A stretch of 64,000 nucleotides of DNA from Coturnix japonica (GCF_001577835.2 NC_029532.1:4612512-4676511), one strand, 5' to 3'. Positions 22,701-34,795 are shown, counted from the first letter of the stretch. Notes: generated by a model from the letters alone, not told the origin. Numbers and translations: made by a program.

Positions 22701-25700
22701 GACCCCCAGGATGTGGGGTTGCTGTGCTGTACCTCAGTTTCCCCAATGTGAACCCAATGTACATGTCTGCTTGGGTGGGCTCTGAGTGGAGAGAGACTGA
22801 AGGCTCATCAACCCCTGGAAGGCAATGAGGGGGGCTAAGCTGCCTCCTGGCACCACTCAAAGCTGCTTAAGAGAAGCAGATCGTGGGGATTTATTTCCTA
22901 GAGCGCCCAGCTGGAGGGGAGCTGGGCCATGTCCTCATGGAGAGGCCGCCTGTCGACCCTGCTCACCACCCTGGGGTCCCTGCTTTGTGCTCAGCACCCC
23001 CTGGGCTGGGGGCACCCAATGGAACCTGGAGGGTGGGGTTGGCCACGTCCCCCTGTTGCCCACTGCTGCATTACTGTGATTATGGGGCTGTCGCAGCCGC
23101 GGCACAAAGTGAATCGGACAGGGCGAGTTAATCAGCACTGCAGCAGAGGTGCCCCCAGGCACCCCTTCGTTAGTGGTGCACAAATGAGCTGGAGTGGGTG
23201 ATGCTATGAGTGGGGGGAGGAAGGGGGAGTGAGGGCACGGGGCTTAGGAAAGAGATGGTCACTGCCCAATGGTGCCCTCTGTGTTGGGGCTGGGCCATGC
23301 TGGATGTGATGGAGATCACAGGGTCTGTTGTCCCCAGACCAGCACCTGGCTCTGTGGTTTAGGGATCCCTATGTCCCCATTGCCATGAAATATGAGCTCC
23401 AACCTTGGCACCACCCCACAGCCCAATCCCAACAGCACCCAACAGCCCAACCCCAAGCTCCAGCTTGCTGAACCCTCGCCAGGTCCCTGCTCACAGCCAA
23501 GCCCCATCCCTATGACATATCCAAGTGACATCTCCCACCCACAGCCCCCATATCCAGGCCTGGGGGCATCACTCACCGTCCAGCCGCCCCCATCGGTCGT
23601 CATGTCGCAGTAGACCTGGAAGCCTGAGGGGTAATGTGTGGGGAAGATGGAGTAAATCCCATCCTCTTGCTGTCCGCTCGCATAGATGTCAAAGCAGTCC
23701 CGGGGCCGGGAGCCTGCAGCATGACACAGGGATGGGGTGGGAAGAGGGGAAGGCTGGTTAATTAATGATCTAATTTCAAGGCTTGCCATTTCTTCAGGCT
23801 CCCAACCTCGCTTCTTTGCTCTTTCTCTCCCTTTCCCTCCAGGGACTGGGTTGAGTGGTGCTGGGAGGGATGGAGGGACCGTCCCCATGTTCTCATGGGG
23901 TGGTTGGGGCAGGATGGACCCCAAGCAGGGGGCAGGGGGCTGCTGGCTGGGGGTGGCCATGGGCACAGTGCTGGCAGCTCCAGGGCAGCTTACTCAGCCC
24001 CATCTCAGTGCAGCAGTGATGAATGTGACTGCTCCCAGGGCTGCGCAGTGTGCCTGCAGTGATTGCACCCAAATAGAGGAGAAGGGTCAGTTCTGGCTTT
24101 GCTCCTCCTTTGTGGATGTGAGGAGCAGGCAGAAGTAAAGTGGATTTTGTGGTGGCTGCACGGTCTGTTTTAAGGAGGGCTGAGGGCTGCGTGGTGAGAG
24201 ACCCCCTTTGTGGGCACATGTCCTTCCTGCCTCTTCTCCCACTACAATATCCATTGTCTTTCCAGGCTGTTTCCCCATCCCAACTACCTTCTCCCTCCAC
24301 TCTTGGCAGGTAGAGAGCTGGAAGATGCCCCATGGCGCATCCCTCCCCATGGCACATCCCTCCCCAGGGCTGGGGTTCACCTCTCACCATTGGAGCAGCC
24401 CCGGGGCCGTGCTCCCCGTGCCGGGGCTCGCTGCAGGTCAGCCTTGAGCCGGGGCCGGATGCTGCCTCGTTCCTTCTGCAGCGTGTCCAGCACGTCGCTG
24501 ACTGAGCTCACCAGCCGGGCCATGTTGGTTTGGCTCTCAGAGAGGAGCTGCAGGTGGGGGACATGTGATGGGGCCATGGGTTGGGATTAAATGGAACTTC
24601 AGACCCTTCTGCCTCCAAGGCAGTGGCAAATCCATCCCCATGCATGCTCTGCCTGCTCCCACAATTATCAAACATCTGTAGGAGCAACATTCCCAGCCAG
24701 GCTACAAGGTGGGGACACAGAACCACGGCAGATCCCATATGATATTTTGGGTGATGTTTTCCCCCCCCAGGTCTGCTCCAGGATGATGTCCAATGCATCA
24801 GTGCATTGGAAGTGAGAGCTCCTGAGCTCAGCCTGCGGGCAGCTGGGGACAAGGAGCAGCTGGGACACGGGGACTTTGGGAGGAGCTGTGTCCTGAGGCT
24901 CTGCCTTCCCCTGAGGTGACCTGGCTGGGAGAGCTCTGTGAGGTGAGGGCAGGCGGGTGCAGAGCAGCGGTGCTGGGAGATGAGTGAAGAAGGGACAGCA
25001 CGGAGCTCAGCATCCAGCCATTCTCTGGATCTCACTGTGATGCCCATCAGAACCCCCTGGTAAGGTTTCGGTGGGTTTGGCGTGGTGAATGGGGCAGAGG
25101 GGATATTTGTGAGCAGGGTTCCAGGGTGATCAGGGAGGGGACAACCCCCAAAGGTGATCCAGAGTGTGGAGACCCCAAATGGCTACAAACCCCCCAGCCC
25201 TTGGGCATGGAGCTGAACTTGTGCTACTTCCAAACCCCACCAACCCACAACCACAGCTTTTCCCTGCATAAAGAACAGGATTCACGCCTTGGGGACACCC
25301 ACCTGGATGAGCCTGCCCTGCTCGCTCTGCAGGGCGCTGAGCTCCTGCCCTATAGCACTGTGCCCCTTCTTGAGGCCATCGCAGTCAGCTCGCAGTTGCG
25401 TGGCGTGCGTCACCAACTTGGCCACCTCATCGGCCACACCAACCAGCAGAGCTTTCTGCTGGCCCTTGGTGGCCTTGGCCTCAGCATCGTGCTCAGCAAG
25501 GGCACGCAGCAGGGAGCCCTGCAGCCCCTCCAGGCGCCCGACGCTGCCCGCTGGGTCGGGGCAGTTGGGGTCGATGAAGATGTTGATGCGGGAGCTGTCG
25601 GCTTTCTCGATGGTCACCAAGGCGTTGGCCTCCTCTGGGTTGGTGCTGATGACGGGGGGCGGCTCGGTGACGGGTGTGTGGTAGTGGTTCATGAAGAGGA

Positions 25701-28700
25701 TGGCTCCTGTCACTGTCACTGCCAGGAGGACGGCCACCGAGAGCAGGACGGTGCACAGCACGTAGCCACAGCTCATCCTCTGGGGATACAGAGAGAGAGG
25801 GGAGGTCGGGACCTAACCAAACAGACCCATCACCACAGGGAGCCATCAGAACCCATTCAAGGTGCTGTTGGGATCCATATAGATGGACCCATCACCATGA
25901 GGGGTCATTAGGACCATCCAGGCAGACCCATCCCTGTGCCCTTCCACCATGAGGTGGGTTCGGATCCTTATGAGGACTGGGATCAGTGATGGTGATGGGA
26001 CAGAGAAATGAAGCTCATCCCCCCAAGGGCTTCTGCCCACAGGATGGAGCAATGGGAGGAGGAAGCAGAGATGCCTATCACAAAATCAAAGTGCTTTAGT
26101 CCCTGTGTAGAGCCTGGAGGGTGGTTTTGTCTTCATGTCCTCATTTGGGGTGGATCCAAAACCCAGCTCCAGAAAACAAACCTTGTACCCCAGGGACACT
26201 GGAGAGGTCAGGATGTGCAGCTTTGGGGGTAACATTATGCACGGGTTAGATCTGCTCCTCTGCTCCAGCTCTGGCTATGAGGGATGTCTATATTGGTATA
26301 ATGCTGCAGGAGGAGACATGGGGACAGCAGGGAACCCTGCAGCGCCAGCAGGGTATGGGTGAGCTCGGCCAGCAGAGCTGCTGAAGCCACCTGGGAGCCA
26401 TGGGTATGAAATAATAAAGAGGGTGAGCGGAGCAGCGTGCGGCCGTGTGTATGTTTTATTGAAGGCATAAAGCTCAGTGCAAGCAGCCCCAGCCCCAGGA
26501 GGTGAATGTGGGCTCCTCACTGCCCTGGGAGTGTGGGAAAGCAGGGAAGGAAAGGGAGAAGTGCTGCACTGTGCCCTGCAGTGGGGATATTGGGGAAAGC
26601 AAAGGGAGAGAGGGGAGCACGGGGTGTTCCCGATGATGTGGGGAGGCTGGAGCCTCGCTGAGCAGCAATGGGGATTGCTCAAATGGAGGTTCTCGCTGCT
26701 TTGGAGTGATCCTATCCCATTGTGACTCAATGGAAGAGCAATTGCTCCTGGGCTCAGCCTGCAGGAGCTGCTCAGGGTGCATTGAGAGCCCATTCTTGCA
26801 AAGCCATCAGCACGGAGGGTGTGAGCTGCCACCCAACCGTCAGCTCCAGCCCTTTTTCATTACACCTGCGGGACACGGGTGGTCATTTTCCCTTGACCCC
26901 AGTGCAGCTGTCACAGGGAATTGCAGTGCTGCCAGAAAGCTGCCTATTTGGAGAGACAAAGACTACTTTCTCCAGGAATGAGGAGAAAATTGCTGCATCT
27001 GCAAAGATTTCCCAAGCCCTGTCCCCTCCCGTGCACATCTATCTGGAGTGACACCTTCCTTCAAGCACCCTTCATTCACGCTCCTGCAACCATTTGCATT
27101 AAGGTGACCAGGGCTGCGGCAGACAGGGAGGTGGGGGGGGGGCACAGCTGCCCCACACAACCCTAAGGATGCTCTGGGTTTTTTCATGCTGGGCTCAGCC
27201 CCAGGGCAGTTCTCCCCATAGAACGGGGCAGTAGGAGAAGGAAGCAGGGATGCACATCACTATGGGGACAATTGGGACCCTGTGAGCACAGAAGCAGGAC
27301 AGGACGGCTGCTGGGAAGAGGGGAGCATTGGGTTATTGGGATCCAAGCAGGGAACACTGCTGGTTTCCAGCCTTCCAGCCCCAACACTGTCACCTTCCTG
27401 CCATCGCTGGGTGCAGGAGTGAAGGGACGATCCCCCTGCCAACATGCACCTCTGCCTGCAGCCGTGAGACACTGAGTGGTGACAGCCTTCCCCGTCCCCC
27501 AGCGCTGTGCTGGCGGGTTGTGTTACCTGGCAACCTGCGGTGGGAGAGGAGGGAAACTCCTCCGGCAGCACCTGGAGCACTGAGCTGGGGTTGGGGTCTC
27601 TCAGTGCCCCCCGCTCAGCAGCACTGTGCCCAGCATCCAGCATGGAGCCCTGCCAGCACTGCGTTCCTCAGAGCTCCGGGGCTTTCTGCTGCCCATTGCA
27701 CAGCCTTGAGCTCACTGATCTTCTTGCTCTTGAGCAGCCATAGGTCATCCCTCTGCTGACAGGCCCTGCTGTTCTCCTTGCCAGCAGGCCGATGTCCCCA
27801 CATTGCTTCTTCCCAAGGAGGGAGCAGAGCTTTCCCTGCAAAGCTGCTCGGGGTGTTGGGGCTGGGAGGGATGCGGCAGAGCAAAACCCAGCGCAGGTCC
27901 TGACTGGGTGCAGGATGCCAGGAATTCTGGTGGCCTCCGATCTGACATCTGCTGGCAGCAGTGCCAGGTTGGGGAGCAGAACTGCTGCCTATTGCTGAGG
28001 CCAAGCCCAGATCTCTGTGTGCACACAGAGCACAGAGACAGAGCTAGAACCAAGGGAACTGCTCCTACTCGCTGTCCCTGCACTCAGGGGACCCGAGCTG
28101 TGTGGTATGAGCTGCCCACAGGCTGACTGCATCCTGGGGCTGGGGTGCCATCGTCACCCCGCTACACATCCCCTCCTCCTTGGCCCCCAGACACATGAGC
28201 AGCCATGTAGGTGCAGAAGCAGCAACTCCAGCATGAAGAGCCAGAGCAGAGCCAGAGGGAGGAAGGCTGCTTGTCCCCGGGCAGGTGGAGCAAAGCTGGA
28301 GCCAAGAATGGAGAGTGGTGGTGGGAGAGGCTGTGCTGTGCGGTGGGAATGCTCTTCAAGGAGGAGGTGTCCCTTTATTCCAGCCAAAGGCGCTGCTCTC
28401 TGTAACCCAGCAGGGCTGCTGGGACGGGAGCCCAGTGACATGGGATGGGGCAGCCCCAGGGCTCTCCCCATGAGCTGCGTCCCAGCCAGGGATGAAGCAG
28501 GACCTCGGTTGTGCTCCCTGCAGAGCAGCCATCCCCCCTCCTACCAGGTTAACCTGGCTCCAGAGGAGCCCAGCTGGAGGACTGCAAGGTGCAGTCCATC
28601 CCACGTCTTGCTTAAGCAGCTCTCTGTGCATCCCAAACCCTTCTCCTCTGGGCTGATGCAGCTCTGCACCCCGGCCATCCCAGCCCCTCTGCTCGTTTCC

Positions 28701-29769
28701 AGGCACAGCCGAGCTGCATCCCCCTGCCTGCTCTCCCCCGTTCTCCTACAGCGCAGCACAACACATCGCGGTGCGGCGCTGAGCGCACACGGGGACAGGC
28801 TTCCACTGGAGCCTCCGGGAGCTGGAAGCAAACTCCGCTCCCTCTGCAACGTGCAGGAGCCAGCAGCTCCGTGCTGCCACGCTCAGCCCCGAATGCACCT
28901 CCCTCATCAGAGGGAAAGAGGGAAAACGAAACGATGGACACGGGGATGAGCGTGTCCCTGCTGGGGATCCCCCGCCCCTGGCAGCGGGGCGCAGATGGGA
29001 GCCAGAAGATGGAGCAGAGAGAAGGGAGATTCTACCCCTCAGCTCTCAGGCTTGGTCTGGACCATCTCCTTCTCTTTCTCCCTCTGTTCCCACGTCTCTC
29101 AGCCCCTCTCCATGCCTGTCCCCCTCACCAGGTGCGAGGCAGCCCCACGCCCCAGCCACGCTCCCCTACCTGCCGCCTGCGCGCTGCGGATCCTCGTTCG
29201 GATGCCGCCCGCACCCCAATGGCTCCGGCTGGAGGAGATGGCACACGTGCAGCCGCCCCGCAAATCGCCTCCGGTGCACGCAAAGCTGCCCCACCGCGAC
29301 GCCGGCCTCTGCCCAAAGCCCAGCCGGGGTTTGGCTGTGGGCAGGTTGGGTAGCAGAGGAGATAAGGAAGGCAGCTGGCTGAGGCTGCAGATCGCGGCCA
29401 GGACTCGCAATCCCCTCTAAGAGGTGATTTAAGCAGTTAAAATGTGCGGCGGTCAATCCGAGCAGGGTGTGAGCGTTCGTCCGCTGCCTGCCCAGCGCTC
29501 AGCCCCTGCGCCGGAGGGGGATGCGGGAATCAACACGGAGCCGGGGGATGCGGGAGGCAGCGGGTGTTGGGCTCGGAGCGGTGCCCGAGGGATGCTCCCC
29601 GTGCCGGGGCAGCCGCTCGCCCCCGGGTGGAAGTTACCGTGGGGTGGGAGGGGGACACGCGTGGGACCCCCGGCCCGGCTCGCCCCCCGGCCCGTACCTG
29701 CGGTTTCTCCTGCTGCCCGTCCTCAAGTTGCGATGCTCCTCCCATGGTTTTCCAGCGCTCGTTCCCCAT
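19494..29769 (-). CDS. FIBCD1: FIBCD1, fibrinogen C domain-containing type II membrane lectin
   Basis: FIBCD1 is a tetrameric type II membrane protein that binds acetylated sugars such as chitin through an extracellular fibrinogen-like domain. Seven minus-strand exons join in frame: 29769-29698, 25779-25303, 24547-24388, 23713-23577, 20642-20546, 20100-19921 and 19753-19494. They give 460 residues, against 461 in human. In order they encode a short cytoplasmic tail ([18 protein letters not shown]), a membrane helix at about residues 30-52 ([16 protein letters not shown]), a coiled-coil stalk (to about 235), and the fibrinogen-related domain from [14 protein letters not shown] to RPVREEN. The calcium-site acidic stretch [11 protein letters not shown] and the NCHTSNLNG segment of the acetyl-binding pocket are present. 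The start is chosen by similarity to human MVNDRWKTMGG. The frame stays open upstream to another Met at 29832, so a longer tail cannot be excluded. Confidence 0.96.
19921..20100 (-). CDS. FIBCD1: FIBCD1 exon 6
   Basis: 180 bp encoding [20 protein letters not shown] through [11 protein letters not shown], the core of the fibrinogen-related domain. The donor is gtaggg. Confidence 0.96.
20101..20545 (-). other. FIBCD1: FIBCD1 intron 5 with minisatellite
   Basis: A 445-bp intron, more than half of which is the tandem repeat at 20291-20528. Confidence 0.9.
20291..20528. repeat. 21-22 bp minisatellite inside FIBCD1
   Basis: About ten or eleven degenerate copies of a unit like ctggctcagccattgggtgca, each 21-22 bp with one longer copy. 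They vary by substitutions, suggesting an old array. Confidence 0.85.
20546..20642 (-). CDS. FIBCD1: FIBCD1 exon 5
   Basis: 97 bp encoding [20 protein letters not shown] through TGEHWL, the signature segment of fibrinogen-like domains. Confidence 0.96.
20643..23576 (-). other. FIBCD1: FIBCD1 intron 4, with AT-rich blocks
   Basis: A 2.9 kb GC-rich intron interrupted by AT-rich unique blocks at about 20816-20860, 21035-21110, 21210-21300, 21600-21690 and 22220-22260. They contain homeodomain-like TAATTA sites and a perfect ATGCAAAT octamer at 22230-22237. This resembles conserved regulatory sequence, but I cannot test conservation. Confidence 0.45.
23577..23713 (-). CDS. FIBCD1: FIBCD1 exon 4 (start of fibrinogen domain)
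   Basis: 137 bp encoding [20 protein letters not shown] through [11 protein letters not shown]. It has the first domain cysteine and the GGGWTV hallmark split at the exon edge. Confidence 0.96.
23714..24387 (-). other. FIBCD1: FIBCD1 intron 3
   Basis: A 674-bp intron. Close to exon 3 it has a local duplication of a ccccatggcgcatccc-like segment (about 24325-24364). Nothing else is recognised. Confidence 0.8.
24388..24547 (-). CDS. FIBCD1: FIBCD1 exon 3 (stalk)
   Basis: 160 bp encoding [20 protein letters not shown] through [12 protein letters not shown], the end of the coiled-coil stalk and a basic linker. Confidence 0.95.
24548..25302 (-). other. FIBCD1: FIBCD1 intron 2
   Basis: A 755-bp GC-rich intron with no feature that I recognise. 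Confidence 0.8.
25303..25779 (-). CDS. FIBCD1: FIBCD1 exon 2 (membrane helix and stalk)
   Basis: 477 bp encoding [19 protein letters not shown] through [13 protein letters not shown]. It has the single hydrophobic membrane segment followed by heptad-like stalk sequence. Confidence 0.95.
25780..29697 (-). other. FIBCD1: FIBCD1 intron 1
   Basis: A 3.9 kb GC-rich intron. A 310-codon open frame on the plus strand (28017-28949) has no family resemblance and reads as chance in GC-rich DNA. I recognise no repeat family. Confidence 0.75.
29698..29769 (-). CDS. FIBCD1: FIBCD1 exon 1 (cytoplasmic tail)
   Basis: 24 codons, [18 protein letters not shown] to QEKPQ, then the donor gtacgg. The context gagATGG is a good start site. 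The human tail reads [17 protein letters not shown]. Confidence 0.9.
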
Positions 29770-30057
29770 CTCGCCTCCAACTTCGGCCCGAAGTCCCCGA
29801 GCCCCCGCCCCGGCGTGTCCCGCGCCCCGCACTCCTCGCCGGGAGGGAGGAACGGGCGGCTGCGGCGGCGGAGGGAAAGGAGGGAGAGGAGGAGGAGGAC
29901 ACGGGCACGGACGCGGGGGTGGGCCCTCCCTCCCCGGCAGCCCCGCCCGCCTCTCTCCCCCCCCTCCGGCCGCGGGCAGGGGGCAGAGGGAGAGCGGAGT
30001 ATCGCCCCCAAGCTCTCCCCGAGACCCTCTTCGGCTCCCCTCGTTGTCAGCTCCATC

Positions 30058-30123
30058 CGCTCCGGATTCACTCCGGAATCATTCCGGTTTCGCTCCGGTT
30101 TCACTCCGGATCCACTCCAGATC
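30058..30123. repeat. Six-copy 11-bp array with CCGGAA/TTCCGG cores
   Basis: Six consecutive 11-bp units read cgctccggatt, cactccggaat, cattccggttt, cgctccggttt, cactccggatc and cactccagatc. The length is constant and the middle ctccgg is kept in most units. It lies about 290 bp upstream of the FIBCD1 start codon. Confidence 0.9.
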
Positions 30124-30971
30124 CAGATGTGCCGGCACAGCTGGAGGAGCAGGTAAGGTGGTTTGGAGCTTGTGATGGGGCTGTTCTGGGGGTATGTCGT
30201 GGCCGCTCACCCCCTCTCCATGGCCACAATCCTGGGGCATCACTCCGTGTTCATGGGGCTCTGCACCACTGTGCCCCACGGGTGGGTTTGCCCTTAGTGG
30301 GAGGAGGGGTCTGGGCAGGGCCAGGGGACACTGGGATTGCCCCCCTCAGATGGAAAACATATGGGATCATCACCCCAGGCCTCAGTGCTAAGCGTTAGCC
30401 AAAGCAATTGGTAGTAAAATCCATAGTGCTGTCCCTGGGGGCACCATCAGGACATCCACCATGTGGGTCTGCTCATCATTGGCACCGAGTGAAGCATTTT
30501 GCCCAAATCCCACCATTTCCAGCCCAAAGGAGCAGCACCTGATTTACCATCACCGCTCTGAGGGGGGATGTGGTTTTTTTTTCCCGTCCCTTTGTGGCAC
30601 CTCCCTTCAATCTTTCATCCGCCGCATGTCTGACCTGCAGGCAGGATCTGCTGAGAGGTTCTGAGAGCATCCTGAGCACAGCAGTGGGGGGAGGATGGCA
30701 TCTCCCCCTCTGCCAAGCACCCTCCAGGAGGGGTACGGGGGAACAGAGCTCTGTATGTGCATGGTACCTAACCTTGTCTGCTGGCCACGTGCACCTCCCA
30801 GCTTTGGCTCTGGTGATGCCGTGTGGATGTACAGGGTGATGGTGATGGCCAGCAGCCCAGCTCCTTCCCCATGGATGAGACCATCCAACTCGCTGCACAC
30901 GTGGCAGTCTGTGCCGTTCTGGCAGCACAAGGCCCCAGGCGCCAGGGGGCTGCTTGAGCTGAACTCCAAAC

Positions 30972-30977
30972 AATAAA
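30972..30977 (+). terminator. Orphan AATAAA
   Basis: A canonical signal on the plus strand with no known gene before it. It might end a noncoding transcript that diverges from the FIBCD1 promoter. Confidence 0.2.
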
Positions 30978-32689
30978 AACTTATCATTAAAAAGAAATGT
31001 ATCTTGGCTTCACACGGCCTGGCAGCGCGGGGAGGAGTGATTCAGTGGCTTGTCAGCCCTCGGTGTTAGGCACGCCGAGCTGAGCAACTGGACACTCTCC
31101 AAGTCCAGCAACTCATTTTCTGCAGATGGAGCCAGGACCGCGAGGTTTAATTTGCAATCCAACATACCTTGACATAACCCTCAGCATCATCACGGGTGCT
31201 GCTGTAGAATGGGATGAGACCACACCGGGACATTGCCATGCAGCCCCCATTGTGCCCAGGTTATACCCCCATGGGGTGTCCTTTGGGGTGTGGGTGCAGG
31301 GCTGGTGGCTCTCCATGCTTTGGAGCTTCTGAGTGATGCTCTGGGCACTTTGCTTGGGCTCATTGCTGACTCACGCCACGCTGTGTTGCCTCATGTTACC
31401 CACCATGAAGACACAGGAGGGGGCACCCCCAGGTGGCTGAACCCTGCTGGCAACATCACTCCCATGCTTGGCTTGTGCAGGGCATGGTGACACTGGCCCA
31501 TGAGACCAGGGCTGTGCCAGGTGGGATCAGGTACCCGGGGAGCACCCCAGGGCTGGGAGTGTAATGGGATGGGGAGGGGGCTCCTCCCAGCAGCCCAACA
31601 CAAATCGATCCCACAAGTATGGCGTGATTCATGTCTCAGGCTGTGGCCTGAGGGCAAAAACTGGAGAAATGTTTGATGTGAAGCTGCGGGTCCTGTTGGG
31701 AGCTGCAGCTCTGCCTGCCCTGAACAGGCTCTGCCCTCATTGCTTGAGGGTGCCGGGCTGGGCCTGGGGCAAAAAATGACTAAAGCAACTTGGGATTAGA
31801 GCTGTGTGCTGAAATATGGCATTTCAACGTTGTGTTTGGATGCTGTCTTCTGTGCTGTGATTGGAGGCAGCAAGAAGAGCTGAATGCATTACAGCTGGGC
31901 TCCTGTCAGCCCTATGCTTTGCAAATGGGGACAGACCTGAAGGCAGTGGGACACCCTCAGATAGGGCTGGGGTTGGGGCTGGGGTCTGCACCCCAGAACA
32001 CCACAGAACAGGGGATGGGTGCTTGAGGGCTCAGAGCCCACATGTTTCCAGCCATTGGATCAGTGCTAGTGGGGCAGAAATCCCCATCTCACAGTGATTC
32101 CCCCATTGCTGAGCAGGGCTGGGGGCTGGGGTTGGCTGCCAGGAGCCAAGTGCTGTGCTTGGATGTGTGCCATCAGGAGCCATCGCTGCACACAGGCGGC
32201 GTCAGACATCATCATAATATTAATAATGAAAGGGCAGAGCCTTCAAAGATCTTCGCCCCTGCGCTGCACGGCTGGTGAGCGCGGAATGCAAAGGAGCTGC
32301 GTGAGCCTCATCCCAAGCAGCCATGGGGTGATGCCAGTCTGGGTCATAAAAATGCCCAGGGAGCCCCAGGGTGCTCCCCATGTTTGGCTGCGGGGTCCCC
32401 ATCTCACATCCCCTGTTTGGTGGCTGTATGATTCTGTGATTCTCCTCTTTGGCAGGGCACAGGGCACAGGGCACACTGCTCACTCTGAATGTGGGCACAT
32501 TAAGGAATGGGCAAACTGAGCATCTCTCAGAGGGCAGAGAGGTGAGCTGAGCTGTGCTGCAAATGGGGACTGAAACAGCCTGTGGGGCCATGGACTGTGC
32601 ATCTCTGCTTCTCTGCTCTGTTCCAGGAGCCCTGACCTCAGAAGGAAGAAGCCAAACCCCTGTGCTGGGTGCAGAGCATGCCTATCCCA

Positions 32690-33046
32690 TGCCCACCCCA
32701 TGCCCAAACCGTAGCCACCCATACCCGCTCCATACTCAACCCATGTCCAACCCATGTTCACCTCATACCCATTCCATGCTCACTCCGTGCCCACTTCATG
32801 CTCACCACATAGCCACCCATACCCACTCTATACCCACTCTATACCCACCCCATAATCGCCCATACCCACTCCATAGCCATCCTACACCCATCCCATGTCC
32901 ACCCCTACCCATATCATACCCACTCTACACCCACCCCATACCCACCCCATAACCACCCCATAACCACCCCATAACCACCCCATAACCACCCCATAACCAC
33001 CCATACCCATATCATACCCACTCTATACCCACCCCATATCCCCTGC
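32690..33046. repeat. Degenerate minisatellite (cccatacccactc-like)
   Basis: Imperfect units of roughly 12-19 bp such as cccatacccactctatac. At 32934-33000 they become a more regular 12-bp array of ccccataaccac. The open frames through it only reflect the repeat. Confidence 0.85.
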
Positions 33047-34795
33047 ACACGTTTTGGATCCCAGTGTGCTGTGCTCATACACCCCACAGAGTGCAGCATC
33101 ACCGGATCCCGCTGTGCTCCCATTGCCATCCCATTGTGCACAGCCCTCCCTCAGCCTTCTTTCCCCCCTCCAAACACAAGAAAAAACCCCAAATCCTCCA
33201 CAAGTGAGAAATCTCTTTTTGTTCCTCTCTTTTTTCTCCGCCGCCGCAGAGGATCGATCAGAGCTGAGTCTCCATAATCCGCCCTTTCTGTGGGAAGCTG
33301 AAGCCCCTGGTGGGGGGGGGGGATGGATCCTGACGGGTCCCACTCGGGATGCTCAGGGCTGCGTGCTCATGGCATCCAGCATCCCAAACCCCCATCTCCT
33401 AGCAACTTCCCTGCACTGCCTGTCTGTGATTCCCTGCCTTCAGGATTTGAAGGGCAGAGCTTTGGTTCCTGAATGGGTTTGGGAGCGTTTTGTCCTCCCT
33501 GCATCCAGCGCTTGGGGAATGCAGGAAAACCTCCGGGCAAACCCCAGCTGTTAGCAATGGGATGTGCCACTGGGGGTGGGATTCCACCCCCTGGGAGCTC
33601 AGACTGGAAGCAACGGTGGGAAAACAACATTCTTGTTGGCTGAAAAATAACATTTGATCAGGAGAAAATCATACAACAGGGTTTTGTTTGGCTTTGTTTT
33701 GGTGGTTAAGGAATGCCTGGCTGTTTGTAGGCTGGGAAATATGTCCACAGGTCCTGGAGAGCTGAAAGGGATAAATCACTGCTGGCACTGGAATGGGCTT
33801 TGTTGTGCCTGATCTAAAATACGGTGGTAAAAATGACCATACTGCAATTATAAAAGGGGAGGGCGGGTGGGGGGTGGAGGGTTTGCGCTGCTCCTGTTTG
33901 CTCAGCGCACAGCGATGGGTAATGAAAGCAGCATCTCACCCACCGGCCACGCTGACGTTGCCATCTGAGGGCGATTTCTTGTGGCCGCCGATGGGAACTG
34001 GGTGATGTGGGATTACAACAAGCACCGCAGGGCTGGTGTAGGATCCGTGTGGGATCCCTGCCATCATGGGGAAGCTGTAGGGATGTTGGCATAGAGCTCA
34101 GCTCGGAGCGATGCCCGGAGCTCCCAGTTCCCACCAGTGCTTCCCAGTACAGCCCAGATGCTGTTGGGGTGAATCTCCATCAGAACAGCCCCAACCTGAG
34201 CCCTGGGTTTGTTTCTGCTCCTCACCGGGGCTGCAGCATCTCAGCTGCTGAGTGATCCCAAATCCCTGTGGTAATTGGATCAGGGCACTGTTTTCCATCA
34301 GAATATTAAACGGGAGCCCCTGCCCCAGCCTGGGTGGCACAGTTTGGGATATAAAGACACGGTGAATCGCATTATGGGGGTTATTTCTCCTGCTTTAAAG
34401 TCAGAGGTATCACAGCAGCTCCTGATTTGTCACAGAGCATCGTGGTCCAGCTCCTGTTGATGGCAGGCTTGGGGGGGGGCATCACCTGCCAAGCACTGAG
34501 ATCATGCAGCTCATCACAGCAATGGCACACAGGGGGCTTTACTGACCCCAGCACACTCCTGCCCCCCCACGGGACCAGCATGGGGCCTGGGGGTTCAATT
34601 AGCAAATGAGGGGGCTTTGGTGCCTTGCCCTGGTTATCGGTTTAGAAGGGTCTCTGGTTGGGGAGACCATCTGGTGGCATCTGCTGCTACTCAGCTGTCA
34701 CTGGTCTCCCAAAGAGGGGACACACAGGTACCAAGGCACAGGGATAGGGGCAGCTGTGCTGGGCACATCTATGGCTCCTGCCATAGCAGGATGGG

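Larger units (their letters stand above)
29100..30150 (-). promoter_or_regulatory. FIBCD1: FIBCD1 CpG-rich promoter region
   Basis: CpG-dense sequence surrounds the first coding exon and continues about 380 bp upstream of it, with no TATA box. This is the expected CpG-island promoter. The transcription start cannot be placed by eye. Confidence 0.6.

Noticed and set aside
28017-28949. 310-codon open frame on the plus strand in FIBCD1 intron 1
   Set aside because: Composition follows the GC-rich DNA, there are no recognisable domains or splice context, and it lies opposite an intron. It reads as chance.
29442-30398. 318-codon open frame over the FIBCD1 CpG-rich promoter
   Set aside because: CpG-rich DNA lacks stop codons by chance. 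The Arg/Pro/Gly-rich translation has no family resemblance.
30607-30987. Minus-strand frame with a hydrophobic stretch (GLLAITITLYIHT)
   Set aside because: I wondered about a small membrane protein exon, but the stretch is short. I recognise no family, and the rest looks random.
32421-32445. gtatgattctgtgattct resembling a CR1 tail
   Set aside because: Only about 20 bp match and no CR1 body sequence precedes it, so a chance match is possible.
32554-32952. His/Pro/Tyr-rich frame through the minisatellite
   Set aside because: The repetition comes from the DNA repeat and the translation is low-complexity only.
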